Below, one piece after another: positions 7,842 to 16,732 of a stretch of 33,674 nucleotides of DNA; the first letter of the stretch is position 1, and each line of letters begins with the position of its first letter. Both the position numbers and the translations under genes were made by a program. This stretch comes from Nitrospinaceae bacterium (GTDB taxonomy: Bacteria > Nitrospinota_A > UBA7883 > JAJDBK01). The notes under the pieces were generated by a model. That model worked only from the letters and a program-made list of their open reading frames with translations, did not search any database and was not told the DNA's origin. The stretch spans positions 1-33,674 of the forward strand of contig JAJDBK010000035.1 of the NCBI GenBank assembly GCA_029261405.1. The letters are read 5' to 3'.

Positions 7842-8906
7842 TTGGAAATAATTTCTGACAGGGCCGCTTCGGTGTTACGGGCCGTGGTGGAGCGTTACAT
7901 GGCGCTGGCGGAACCGGTTGGAGCCAAAACACTTGCACATGGAAGAAAATTCAGTCTTTCCGCCGCATCCATACGCAACGTCATGCAGGAGCTGGAACTG
8001 AAAGGATATCTTACTGCGCCCCATACTTCCGCCGGAAGGATTCCCACCGACAAAGGTTACAGATATTTCGTCAATTCCCTGATGCAACCTGTCATGTTGT
8101 CCTTAACGGAGATCGAAAACCTGAAAAACGCCACCCACGGAAGTAGATGGCGTGATTTCGCCAGTCTGTTATCTTCAGTGTCGCGAGCGTTAGCGGAGCT
8201 TTCCATGCAGACTGCCTTGGTTGGCTTCGTATCGTCCAACGGACCTCCTGTAAAAAAAATACATTTCGTAAAGATCCAGGAGGAGCTTGTTATGGCGGTT
8301 ATCGTGGGACCGGGAGGAGAGATTAGAAACAGACTGATTCGACCTTCCGGCGGTTTTACCCAGAGCCACCTCGACAGAATTTCAAACTACTTTAATGATC
8401 GGTTCGCAGGAATGACTCTGCCTGGAATTTACAGTATGCTACTCGAAGAGACACTGCTCGAGAAGAACAGGGTAGATTTTCTCGTCAAATGGGCGTTTCA
8501 AATGGCCGACGCCATGGAAAAGGAGGAGCGAGCGCAAGCCGATGAAATGGTTTGCGTCGAAGGAGTGAGTAACCTCCTTATAAAGGAGAAGGGCGGTCCG
8601 AAGATTTCGGAGGTTAAAACCTTGCTAAAAACCTTGGACGAAAAGAGCAGGCTCACGGGTTTCCTTAACGAACTTTTAGTAAACGATGGTGTGAACCTTG
8701 TTATAGGCGGTGAGTCTGGAATAGAAGAGCTTTCACAGTTCTCAATGGTAAGCCACGTTTTTCCGGCTTGTAATAAGCCTTTGGGAGCGGTTTGTATTAT
8801 TGGTCCGAAGATTATGGACTACGGCAAAATTGTTGCGCTGGTATCGGTCACGGCCCTGGAAATGGGACAGCGGCTGTCGGGTTGCAGATATGGAGAGATG
8901 CATTGA
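7842..8906 (+). CDS. hrcA: Heat-inducible transcription repressor HrcA
   Basis: HrcA represses chaperone genes by binding CIRCE operators. The 354-residue protein has the N-terminal winged helix (RAASVLRAVVERYMALAEPVG; then SAASIRNVMQELELKGYL; then HTSAGRIPTDKGYRYFV), which is the family signature. The GAF-like core and dimerisation domain follow. The start is a TTG preceded by GAGAGG. The 3' end overlaps grpE by four bases, so the two are translationally coupled. Autoregulation through CIRCE is usual in this family, but no CIRCE is seen upstream. Confidence 0.95.
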   Translation: MEIISDRAASVLRAVVERYMALAEPVGAKTLAHGRKFSLSAASIRNVMQELELKGYLTAPHTSAGRIPTDKGYRYFVNSLMQPVMLSLTEIENLKNATHGSRWRDFASLLSSVSRALAELSMQTALVGFVSSNGPPVKKIHFVKIQEELVMAVIVGPGGEIRNRLIRPSGGFTQSHLDRISNYFNDRFAGMTLPGIYSMLLEETLLEKNRVDFLVKWAFQMADAMEKEERAQADEMVCVEGVSNLLIKEKGGPKISEVKTLLKTLDEKSRLTGFLNELLVNDGVNLVIGGESGIEELSQFSMVSHVFPACNKPLGAVCIIGPKIMDYGKIVALVSVTALEMGQRLSGCRYGEMH

Positions 8907-9589
8907 AGATAGAGATTGATGAGAACGGAGATCCAGAGGAGAGCGATTCCTGGATGGAAAAAGAGCTGGAAAAAGAGTTGGAGCCAGCGGAGTTTGACTC
9001 CGAGCCTCTGGAGGATCTGGAAGTCACACCCCTTTTCCAGAGGGAGTTACCTGTCGAACCGAGAGATGAAACTAAAGAACTAAAAGAGAGAATCGAGAGC
9101 CTGCAAATGGAACTCGAAATGCGCGAAGACGAACTAAGAAGAGCCAACGAAAAGTTTCTGCTCGTTACAGCGGAAACAGACAACTATAAAAAAAGGCTTG
9201 AGCGGGAAGCCGGAGAGGCGAAAAAATACGCCGCCCTTACTACTGTGGAGGCGCTTTTGCCAACTCTCGATAATTTCCACCAGGCGCTGGAAGCCGCAAA
9301 CTCTGAAAACACAAGCCTCACTTCCATCCAGGAAGGGGTGAAGATGGTTTTCGAGCAACTCTTTTCAGCCTTGGCTGAACACGGTTTGGAGCGAATATCC
9401 CCGGTGGGCCTGCAATTCAATCCGGAGAGTTCCGAAGCTATACAGATAGTGGAGGATCCGACAGCCGGGGACGGAACTGTTGTGGCCGAGTTCTCTCCCG
9501 GATACCGCTTTAAAGACAGGGTGATTCGTCACGCAAAGGTAGCTGTGGCGAAATCATCCGACCCCGACAGTCAGGATAACGCATCCTGA
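8903..9589 (+). CDS. grpE: Nucleotide exchange factor GrpE
   Basis: GrpE drives ADP release from DnaK. I place the start at the TTG (8903) that overlaps the hrcA stop as TTGA, because GGAGAG lies about six bases upstream. This gives 228 residues. An acidic N-terminal tail leads into the long coiled coil (about residues 55-110, ELKERIESLQMELEMREDEL). The four-helix and beta-wing head follows, with LLPTLDNFHQAL and the C-terminal GYRFKDRVIRHAKVAVA signature. dnaK and dnaJ do not follow; the next gene is an unrelated transporter. Confidence 0.94.
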   Translation: MKIEIDENGDPEESDSWMEKELEKELEPAEFDSEPLEDLEVTPLFQRELPVEPRDETKELKERIESLQMELEMREDELRRANEKFLLVTAETDNYKKRLEREAGEAKKYAALTTVEALLPTLDNFHQALEAANSENTSLTSIQEGVKMVFEQLFSALAEHGLERISPVGLQFNPESSEAIQIVEDPTAGDGTVVAEFSPGYRFKDRVIRHAKVAVAKSSDPDSQDNAS

Positions 9590-9692
9590 AAAGTCCTGAC
9601 CAGATTTCTTCCTTTTCGACCTTTCTTCACAGACAATGGAAGATCACCCATAAAAACCGGCTGACCGGTAGCAGGAGTTCCCGATAAGCAAC

Positions 9693-10874
9693 ATGAAAAA
9701 ACCAGGTTTTTCTCCAGCGGAAAAAAAAGCGATAGCTGGACTCTCCGCTGTTATCGGTTTCAGGATGCTGGGGCTTTCCGCCCTGATTCCAGTCTTCTCG
9801 GTATACGCATTATCCCTTCCGGGGTCGTCCCCCATGCTGGCTGGACTGGCCTTTGGTGTATACGGACTCACCCAGGCGTTATTGCAGATACCTTTCGGTT
9901 TCATGTCGGACAAGTATGGCAGAAAACCGGTGGTGGTCGTAGGTTTGGCTATTTTCGGCATCGGAAGCGTAATCGCCGCTATGACCGGGAATATCTATAC
10001 GCTTATCGCCGCCCGTTTTTTACAGGGCGCTGGAGCCATAGCGTCCGCTTGTTTCGCCTGGATCGCTGACCTGACGGATGCGTCCAGAAGAAATATGGCC
10101 ATGGCCTTCATGGGGATATCTATCGGGGGCGGAATAACGTTGGGTATGATTTTTGGCCCGGTCCTGGGGTCAGCTTTAGGGGTGCCATTCCTCTTCTGGA
10201 TGGCGGCTCTTCTGTCGGTTTTGGCGATATATATAACTTTATTTATCTTGAGGGAGCCTGAAAAACCGGAGACCGATGTCGATCCAGACTTTGCCCTTAA
10301 CCCTCGAATAGCCCTCAAGTATGCGGCCACATGGGATCTTTTCAAGCTCGACCTTGCGGGATTTATCGTTAATACGAGCATGATAGGAACATTTTTCATC
10401 GTACCGCTCAGGTTAGCGGAGAGTTTTGCGATGTCAGAGCTGTGGCAAATCTACCTTCCGTTTTCCGTTTTTGGTTGCGCCGCCATGATGTTTTCGTCGA
10501 TACGCGCAGATCGTGGTTCAGCCAAAGAGGTGATTGCGATGTCACATATCTTCATCGCGTTATCTTTTTTCGGATTGGCGCTGGGTGAGGAGACCTGGGT
10601 CGTCATAGTCTCGTTCGGTATTTTCTTCTCCGCCTTCTCCGCCCTGGAGGCGACACTGCCTGCGGCGGTAACAAAACTTGCCGACCCCGAGCATAAGGGG
10701 TCGATTGTGGGCGTTTATAACTTTTCCCAGTTCATGGGGACATTTGTCGGGGGTGTTTCGGCCGGATTATTCGCTGGAGTCGGTGGCTCTTACATGTGCG
10801 TTCTGGCCATTTCCAACGTAATAGCCGCAGGACTTGTGTATAGCGCTACGGGAATAAACAAAACCCCCGAATGA
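9693..10874 (+). CDS. Major facilitator superfamily transporter
   Basis: This is a 393-residue inner-membrane protein with about twelve hydrophobic segments in two halves. The MFS signature between TM2 and TM3 reads GFMSDKYGRKPVVVVG. The TM4-TM5 region is RFLQGAGAIASACFAWIADL, resembling drug-proton antiporters. The substrate cannot be told. An AGGAG lies 14 bases upstream of the ATG. It follows grpE by about 100 bases and probably has its own promoter. Its stop codon lies inside a hairpin shared with the convergent small gene downstream. Confidence 0.88.
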   Translation: MKKPGFSPAEKKAIAGLSAVIGFRMLGLSALIPVFSVYALSLPGSSPMLAGLAFGVYGLTQALLQIPFGFMSDKYGRKPVVVVGLAIFGIGSVIAAMTGNIYTLIAARFLQGAGAIASACFAWIADLTDASRRNMAMAFMGISIGGGITLGMIFGPVLGSALGVPFLFWMAALLSVLAIYITLFILREPEKPETDVDPDFALNPRIALKYAATWDLFKLDLAGFIVNTSMIGTFFIVPLRLAESFAMSELWQIYLPFSVFGCAAMMFSSIRADRGSAKEVIAMSHIFIALSFFGLALGEETWVVIVSFGIFFSAFSALEATLPAAVTKLADPEHKGSIVGVYNFSQFMGTFVGGVSAGLFAGVGGSYMCVLAISNVIAAGLVYSATGINKTPE

Positions 10875-10887
10875 CCCGTCATTCGGG
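10866..10887. terminator. Hairpin shared by two convergent genes, containing both stop codons
   Basis: CCCGAATGA (10866-10874) and TCATTCGGG (10879-10887) are perfectly complementary around a four-base CCCG loop. The left arm ends in the TGA of the MFS gene and the right arm contains the complementary TGA of the minus-strand small gene. On the minus strand the stem is followed by a GGTTTTGTTT tract, so it is most likely a terminator for the small gene. On the plus strand no T run follows. Confidence 0.6.
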
Positions 10888-11037
10888 AACTATTACAGGA
10901 ACTTCATCTTCAGGAACGAACGTCTCTTCGCATTTTGTATTTATACACTTGTTCTCTTCCCCTACTATTCCAACCTGGTTGGTTTTGCAATGGGGGCAAA
11001 GTACGACAATGACGCTCGATTTAACCTCTTCTGACAT
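10879..11037 (-). CDS. 52-residue zinc-ribbon-like small protein
   Basis: This short gene begins with ATG at 11035-11037, nine bases downstream of an AGGAG. The 52-residue product carries C14-P-H-C17 and C31-(X4)-C36, a CX2C-X13-CX4C spacing that could bind zinc. An acidic tail follows (VPEDEVPVIVPE). No signal peptide or membrane segment is present. It is divergent from the CDF-like gene (64 bases between starts) and convergent with the MFS gene. The family is not recognised. The good ribosome site and Cys spacing make it likely real. The pairing with a CDF-like protein hints at metal biology but is not evidence for it. Confidence 0.7.
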   Translation of the reverse strand: MSEEVKSSVIVVLCPHCKTNQVGIVGEENKCINTKCEETFVPEDEVPVIVPE

Positions 11038-11101
11038 GTGATATGCTCCTTGAATAACGAAATGGGGATTATACCAAAAAACAGAGAGAGAATCGCCTGA
11101 T

Positions 11102-11770
11102 ATGGAAAAAACTGATCGCGCCGGTTTTGTAAGTTGGGCTGTCAGGCTCGCCTGGCTGACAATCGCCTACAATACCGTTGAGGGAGTGGTATCGATCTAT
11201 TACGGCGCTACCGATATGTCGATGGCCCTGGCAGGATTCGGAGTCGATAGTTTTATTGAGGTTGGCTCGGCTATTCTGGTGTTATGGCGGTTGAGACATG
11301 AGACCATGAGCAGAGAGGGGGTCTCTATCAATGCGGAGCGAAAAGCGACGTTGGGGATTGGTATCCTGTTTATCGTTCTCGCTGTAATCACATCTGTCGG
11401 CGGTATTTATCAGATCGTTACAGAGGGGCGACCAGACACCACCCTACCCGGTTTTATCATATCGACCTTAAGCCTTGCTTTCATGTTCTGGTTATATCGG
11501 GAGAAAACGGATGTCGCTATCAGGATCGACAGCGCGACGGTTATGAAAGACGCAAGATGTTCGCTTGCATGTCTAAAACTATCGGCAATTCTTTTCGCCG
11601 GGTCGATTGTATACCTGCTGGTACCTTCGTTATGGATGGCCGATTCTGTTGCGGCGGTTCTCCTTTCGATCCTGATCGGGAAAGAGGGGGTGGAGACTGT
11701 AAAAAACTCTCAGAGTGAAAATTTTTCCGGGGGGTGCGGGTGTGAAAAAAAATCGGTTACGATTTTGTAA
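11102..11770 (+). CDS. Cation diffusion facilitator-like membrane protein
   Basis: This 222-residue protein has about five to six hydrophobic segments. The CDF-type motifs are ALAGFGVDSFIEVGSAILVL (metal-site Asp in TM2) and MADSVAAVLLSILIGKEGVE near the C-terminus (TM5 Asp). CDF proteins export divalent metals by proton exchange. The usual cytoplasmic C-terminal domain is missing and is replaced by a short Cys-rich tail (GGCGCEKK), so it resembles the short TM-only subgroup. The last 61 bases overlap the convergent NUDIX gene. The start ATG has no strong ribosome site. Confidence 0.75.
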   Translation: MEKTDRAGFVSWAVRLAWLTIAYNTVEGVVSIYYGATDMSMALAGFGVDSFIEVGSAILVLWRLRHETMSREGVSINAERKATLGIGILFIVLAVITSVGGIYQIVTEGRPDTTLPGFIISTLSLAFMFWLYREKTDVAIRIDSATVMKDARCSLACLKLSAILFAGSIVYLLVPSLWMADSVAAVLLSILIGKEGVETVKNSQSENFSGGCGCEKKSVTIL

Positions 11771-12174
11771 TGGTCGAAAACAAGCTCTGGCATTTTATCG
11801 GTAGCGAAAAGCTCCGCCCGATTAGCGTCGTCACCACCTTCTGGAACACCGTTTGCCGTAGCGGAGAAGACAACCGATACATTGTGTTGACGAGGGTCGC
11901 GGTCTGGAGCTGAGTAGGCTCTGAACTGCTGTAGATTATCGAGATCAAGTCCGGTCTCCTCTTTTGCTTCACGCAAGGCCGCTGACTCCAGCGATTCACC
12001 GTAATCGACGAATCCACCCGGTAACGCCCAGCCGAACGGTTCGTTTCTCCGCTCGATAAGAACTATACGGTCGCCGATTCTTATAATTATATCTACCGTT
12101 ACCTTCGGGTTTTCCCACTCCGAGACATTGGCTCCACACGATGGGCAGGTTGTGAACTTCTTTGCGCCCACCAT
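11710..12174 (-). CDS. NUDIX hydrolase with N-terminal zinc ribbon
   Basis: NUDIX enzymes hydrolyse nucleoside diphosphates linked to another moiety. The 154-residue protein starts with a short zinc finger-like CPSCG motif. The NUDIX fold carries a complete box (G-X5-E-X7-REAKEETG: GGFVDYGESLESAALREAKE). Preceding motifs ERRNEPFGWALPGG are typical of housecleaning or ADP-ribose-type members. It is the last gene of the GH57-hisD-hisC operon, two bases after the hisC stop. Its C-terminal 20 codons are antisense to the end of the CDF-like gene. The substrate is unknown. Confidence 0.88.
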   Translation of the reverse strand: MVGAKKFTTCPSCGANVSEWENPKVTVDIIIRIGDRIVLIERRNEPFGWALPGGFVDYGESLESAALREAKEETGLDLDNLQQFRAYSAPDRDPRQHNVSVVFSATANGVPEGGDDANRAELFATDKMPELVFDHYKIVTDFFSHPHPPEKFSL

Positions 12175-12176
12175 CG

Positions 12177-13235
12177 TTAAACCGACTTTGGCAAGGCTTT
12201 CAAAAAAGCGTCATTTTCAGCGGGAGTTCCGATAGTAACCCGAAAAAAGTCAGAAAGTCTCGGATCGCCTTTGAACCAGCGGACCCGAACAGAATGGTCA
12301 AGCAGACTTCTGAAAGTTTTCTCAGGATCGTTATTAATCCTTATCAGATGGAAGTTCGCTTCCGATGGATAGACGGTTACCCCTTCAATTGATGAGAGGG
12401 CGTTGAAGACACGTTGTCGCTCTTCTTTGGTTTTTTCAAACTGTGATGCGATCTGGTCCCACCGTTTCAGGACTTCCACCGCGCACGCCTGGGTCGCCGT
12501 ATTTACGTTATAAGGGAGCCTGACCTTCTCCACTTCGTTGGCGACAGCCGGGTCGGCTTTCATATAGCCGAGTCGCAGGGCGGCGAATCCGATTTTTGAA
12601 AATGTTTTTAATACGATAACTTCAGGGGAATCGAATTCATCTGGTGGTGATCCGGAAAAATCGACATAAGCCTCGTCCACCACCACTATACCCGGCGCCG
12701 ATTCGACAATGGCATGTAGCGTCTCTTTCGGGTACCGTTGCCCGGTGGGGCTATTTGGCGACGCGATAAAGGTGACTTTCGGTTTTTCCCGCGCCATGGT
12801 CTCTTTTATCGCCTGTAGATCTACAGACCAGTCATCCTTAAGCGGAGCTTCCACGGTTTCTACGGAGAAATATGTAGCGATCTGTTTATACATCGAAAAG
12901 GTTGGAGACAAGGTCAATATCTTTTCGCCCGGATCGCAAAACGCTCCGATTATCGACTGGATGATCTCATCTGAACCGTTCCCGAAAACAATTCCGTTTT
13001 CAGGTACGCCCTCTTTATTGGCGATCATTTTTCGCAACATATATGCGGACGGATCGGGGTAACGGTTAAACTCCGTTCCCGCCATTACGATAAAGAGGGA
13101 TTCGAGTACTTTATCGGGAAGTCTGTAAGGCGATTCATTGGCATCGAGAATCACCCTCGCTTCGAAAGGCTCCACATGGTACGCCTTCAATCTGCCTATG
13201 GATGGACGGACGAGGGAATCGATGAACGAACTCAT
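12177..13235 (-). CDS. hisC: Histidinol-phosphate aminotransferase HisC
   Basis: HisC converts imidazole acetol phosphate to histidinol phosphate using PLP. The 352-residue fold-type I protein has LDANESPYRLP, RYPDPSA, the cofactor-binding GNGSDEII, SPNSPTGQ, DEAYVDF and the PLP lysine K214 in KTFSKIGFAALRLGY. The length is normal. Its start overlaps the hisD stop by four bases (ATGA), so the two are translationally coupled for consecutive late steps of histidine synthesis. Other his genes are not in the window. Confidence 0.96.
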   Translation of the reverse strand: MSSFIDSLVRPSIGRLKAYHVEPFEARVILDANESPYRLPDKVLESLFIVMAGTEFNRYPDPSAYMLRKMIANKEGVPENGIVFGNGSDEIIQSIIGAFCDPGEKILTLSPTFSMYKQIATYFSVETVEAPLKDDWSVDLQAIKETMAREKPKVTFIASPNSPTGQRYPKETLHAIVESAPGIVVVDEAYVDFSGSPPDEFDSPEVIVLKTFSKIGFAALRLGYMKADPAVANEVEKVRLPYNVNTATQACAVEVLKRWDQIASQFEKTKEERQRVFNALSSIEGVTVYPSEANFHLIRINNDPEKTFRSLLDHSVRVRWFKGDPRLSDFFRVTIGTPAENDAFLKALPKSV

Positions 13236-14518
13236 TTTACAACTCTCATCTCAACGGCCCTGGCGTGGGCCGTTAATTTTTCTTCGCGGGCCAAAGCGAT
13301 AACGTCGTCTGCGAGCATGGTAAGCCCTTTTTTTGTAAAGTTAAGTATGCTCGTTCTTTTCATAAAATCGTACACACCCAATGGGGAAAAAAAACGTGCA
13401 GAGCCACCGGTGGGCAGGACATGGTTAGGTCCGGCCATATAGTCACCAAGCGCTTCAGGGGTCCACGGGCCGACGAAGATGGCGCCAGCGTTTTTAACCT
13501 GTTTCACTCGCTTGGCGGCGTCGGTCGTAATGATCTCCAGATGTTCTGGGGCTATCCGGTTCGATATCTCAATCGCCTCGTCGATACTTTGAGTTACAAG
13601 CGCGTAACAATTCTTTTTAAGACAGGCTCGAATGATTTCTTTCCGGTCAAGTCTTTTAGTCTGCTCTTTTAATTCGATGGAGACTTTTTGCGCCAGTTCT
13701 CCCGAATCGGTCACGAGGATAGGGTAAGCGTTTGCATCGTGTTCCGCCTGGGACAACAGGTCACCTGCAATGTGCGCCGGGTCTGCGGAATCGTCGGCCA
13801 CTACCAGGATTTCGCTCGGTCCCGCCACCATATCGATATCAACTTTTCCGAAGACCTGCCTTTTCGCTTCGGCCACATATACGTTGCCCGGCCCCACTAT
13901 CTTATCTACCGGTTTGATCGATCCGGTTCCGAAAGCCAGAGCCGCTACCCCCTGTGCGCCCCCTACCCTGTAGATTTCGGTCACCTTTGCAAGTCTGGCC
14001 GCCACCAGCGCATGAGGGTTGATATATCCGTCCGGCGCGGGAGTCACCATCACTATCCGCTCAACACCTGCGATGGAGGCGGGTACGGCGTTCATCAGGA
14101 CGGAACTCGGATACGAAGCCGCTCCACCCGGAACGTATATTCCGACCGACTGAAGCGGTCCGATGATCTGTCCAAGCCTGGCGCCATCTTCGGTGATGGT
14201 CCACGATTTCTCTTTCTGGTTGTTATGAAATCTTTTAATCCGGGCAAGAGCCTTTTTGAGGGCGCTGACCACTTTTCTGTCCGACTCGCTCTCCGCCCTG
14301 TCAATCTCCTCTTCGGAGACACGCACGTTATCTTCCGTCAATGTGAGTCGGTCGAACTTTTTCGTGCAGGCGAAAAGAGCCTTGTCGCCCCGTTTACGGA
14401 TATCGCCTATTATCTGAGCTACTACATCCTCAACGCCTGAAGGACCGTACTCCATCCGGGAATCTATCCGTTTGAGAGCCTTGTCGAACTGCAAAGAGCC
14501 GCTGGTGAATATTTTCAT
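13232..14518 (-). CDS. hisD: Histidinol dehydrogenase HisD
   Basis: HisD catalyses the last two NAD-dependent oxidations from histidinol to histidine and binds zinc. The 428-residue protein shows GIYVPGGAASYPSSVLM, GAQGVAALAFGT, DKIVGPGNVYVA, DMVAGPSEILV and the zinc ligands in LLSQAEHD. The catalytic Glu-His pair is APEHLE, and a late His sits in TAHARAVEMR. The length is typical and it looks intact. It starts immediately after the stop codon of the GH57 gene (no spacer) and overlaps hisC by four bases. Confidence 0.97.
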   Translation of the reverse strand: MKIFTSGSLQFDKALKRIDSRMEYGPSGVEDVVAQIIGDIRKRGDKALFACTKKFDRLTLTEDNVRVSEEEIDRAESESDRKVVSALKKALARIKRFHNNQKEKSWTITEDGARLGQIIGPLQSVGIYVPGGAASYPSSVLMNAVPASIAGVERIVMVTPAPDGYINPHALVAARLAKVTEIYRVGGAQGVAALAFGTGSIKPVDKIVGPGNVYVAEAKRQVFGKVDIDMVAGPSEILVVADDSADPAHIAGDLLSQAEHDANAYPILVTDSGELAQKVSIELKEQTKRLDRKEIIRACLKKNCYALVTQSIDEAIEISNRIAPEHLEIITTDAAKRVKQVKNAGAIFVGPWTPEALGDYMAGPNHVLPTGGSARFFSPLGVYDFMKRTSILNFTKKGLTMLADDVIALAREEKLTAHARAVEMRVVK

Positions 14519-16651
14519 CTATTTTGTATCCACAACAGCAAGGGTAAGTGGAATATCCACCGACTGACCCGGCGCTAAATCGATATCGTTTATCATCGTA
14601 ACGCTCGACCCCTGATACGTCCTCTCGAATCCCGATTCCGACTGCGAAACGGTCTCCACAGCAAATCGCCAGAACTCGACCGGAGTCTCACTGGTCAGGC
14701 TCGCTTCGAACCTGTGCCAATCATCCCTGATTCCAATTTTTCGCGATCCCTTATGGATACCAGATTCGTTCATCAAAGGTTTTCCCTTAACCGTGTCACC
14801 GGTAAAATAACGGTCTTTAGCGTCGCCTGCCAGAAGGGTCATATTAAACTCAATACCGAATTTTACTTTAAGCTGTCGGTCGGAATTATTGGTCACCTTG
14901 TAATCAGCGACAATCGTCGATTCGCCCCCGGTAAACCGCAAAGTTTTACTCACGGTAACCGGAAGTTTTTTGGAGGACGATATTACAACGCCATCGCGTT
15001 CCAGAGTTACTGATGCGGATTTTTCGTCGGTGACATTATCGGCAAGATTATACGCTCCATCAAGAAAATCGCCCGCCTCTTCGTAATCAGACTTTGAAAA
15101 CGAGTTTAACGTAATATCGCTTGATAAAAAATGGTCCTGGAAAGAACGTCTGTCCGCTTTGTCGTAGACGAGTTTATCGGCAAGGCCCTCTTCTTTCATC
15201 TTTACGATATCGTGGATCGAAGCGGGTGTTTCATCCCCTACCGGCAGGTCGGTGTTGGCGTTTACGATTTTTTCGTGATACGCCTCGTATCGCCTCGTCA
15301 AGGTGTTTGAGAGACTAAACTCCGCTCTCCTGTAATCGAGTTGAAGGAGGGAGCCACCATAATCGGGATCGATAACAGCGGAAATAAGCTTGTTCTGGAC
15401 AACGACCTCCTGCAAACCGTCCGCATCGTAATCGAGTTGTTCCAACCGAATCCAGTCGTTTCCCTTTTCGAGGGCATTGTCGATGATGTTCTCCGCCGCT
15501 ATCATACGGTTATAAACAGCGTGGCGAAGATAGTTTAAATAGAGCCCTCCGAAAAGACCGTGCCAGTAAGGGCAATTACATTCCCCTTTATAAAGCTCCC
15601 GTTGTGCGTTTTTCCGATCTTTAGCTTTAAGCTTAGCGCCGTGTAGTCTGTCAGAAACGTGGATCGCCTTTCGCAACATCCGGTTCGATTCGTCATATTT
15701 TGTCTGGAAATTTGACCAGAGACCGCCGCGCATGAAAGGTTTATAAATTTCCTTCTTTCCTAATACCTCAATCTCCGTCATCAGACTATGAAATTTTGCG
15801 CCTGCCTTCGCCGGAAGCGTCCACTCCATCATCTCTTCGTAAGAAGCCTGCGGAAGATAAATTCGCCCACGGGATGGGTGGCTCGCGATAAACTCGGAGA
15901 AGTGGGTCATCTTAATGGTGTCCGAGTTTTTTTCAAGCTCGGTATAAAAGTTATCGAGCCATTTCTCTTCGTAAACCCATTTATATGTATCGGGCCAGAC
16001 TCCGAATTTTTCCCCATCGTCACCGTATGTGACACCCTGCTTGCCAACGAGACTTTTCAAATAAGCGATATTATCGCTGGGCCATTTGAAAGGGATGGAG
16101 TAGCGCAGGTTTTTGTCTATCGGGAAGACGGCGAGAGTGGCGCCATGTTTCTCCGTAACGTAATAACCGAACATATCCTCAGCTTGCAGACCTGCGTAAT
16201 AGAAGTGGGTGTCGTCGAGCAGTGTGTATCGGATACCGGCCTGGTTGGCGATCTTAGGCATGGCGGGATCCCAGATTCTCTCCGCTGTCCACATGCCCTT
16301 CGGTGTTTGGCCGAATCGCTTCTTGATATATTCGTTCATCATCACAATCTGGCCGATGGCGTCATCCTCCGGGATAGCGCTCAAGATAGGCTCGTAGAAC
16401 CCGCCAGACATTATTTCGATCTGCCCCGCTTCCGCCATTTGGGCGATAGTGTCGATATATTCGGAGCGATTTTTCTCGATCCACTCAAAAAGGGGGCCGG
16501 AGTGGTGCAGGGCAATTCTGACACCTGGATGTCGTTTAAGAATTTCGGTTTGCGGTTTGTAGCAGTTATCGAACGACTCTTCAAAAACGTGATCGAAGTT
16601 CCCTACCGGCTGATGGTTGTGCAGTCCGGCAAGGAAGTGTATTTGGCTCAT
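14519..16651 (-). CDS. GH57 family glucanotransferase (4-alpha-glucanotransferase-like)
   Basis: The family includes 4-alpha-glucanotransferases and alpha-amylases acting on alpha-1,4-glucans. I start at the MSQIHFLAGLHNHQP methionine (710 residues). The longer frame to 16723 adds 24 residues that do not fit the family. Motifs are HNHQP (residues 11-15), GGFYEPIL, the nucleophile E124 in MWTAERIWDP, and YGDDGEKFGVWP (D211/D212), containing the general acid/base region. Domains DUF1925- and DUF1926-like follow in the second half, as in the Thermococcus litoralis enzyme. No signal peptide is present, so it should act in the cytoplasm on storage glucan or maltodextrin. It is the first gene of an operon with hisD, hisC and NUDIX, an unusual partnership. 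Confidence 0.93.
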   Translation of the reverse strand: MSQIHFLAGLHNHQPVGNFDHVFEESFDNCYKPQTEILKRHPGVRIALHHSGPLFEWIEKNRSEYIDTIAQMAEAGQIEIMSGGFYEPILSAIPEDDAIGQIVMMNEYIKKRFGQTPKGMWTAERIWDPAMPKIANQAGIRYTLLDDTHFYYAGLQAEDMFGYYVTEKHGATLAVFPIDKNLRYSIPFKWPSDNIAYLKSLVGKQGVTYGDDGEKFGVWPDTYKWVYEEKWLDNFYTELEKNSDTIKMTHFSEFIASHPSRGRIYLPQASYEEMMEWTLPAKAGAKFHSLMTEIEVLGKKEIYKPFMRGGLWSNFQTKYDESNRMLRKAIHVSDRLHGAKLKAKDRKNAQRELYKGECNCPYWHGLFGGLYLNYLRHAVYNRMIAAENIIDNALEKGNDWIRLEQLDYDADGLQEVVVQNKLISAVIDPDYGGSLLQLDYRRAEFSLSNTLTRRYEAYHEKIVNANTDLPVGDETPASIHDIVKMKEEGLADKLVYDKADRRSFQDHFLSSDITLNSFSKSDYEEAGDFLDGAYNLADNVTDEKSASVTLERDGVVISSSKKLPVTVSKTLRFTGGESTIVADYKVTNNSDRQLKVKFGIEFNMTLLAGDAKDRYFTGDTVKGKPLMNESGIHKGSRKIGIRDDWHRFEASLTSETPVEFWRFAVETVSQSESGFERTYQGSSVTMINDIDLAPGQSVDIPLTLAVVDTK

Positions 16652-16732
16652 TTTAACTTTCTTCTTCGGTAATACAAATGAAGTATTGTACAGGGTAACC
16701 ACTCGTTGAAAAGATTTTTTCAACTCCGGACG

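Noticed and set aside
13688-14440. 250-codon open frame opposite hisD
   Set aside because: It lies entirely antisense to an intact, motif-rich hisD and shows no domain, so it is a shadow frame.
15788-16672. 294-codon open frame opposite the GH57 gene
   Set aside because: Antisense to conserved GH57 catalytic regions; its codons mirror the real gene.
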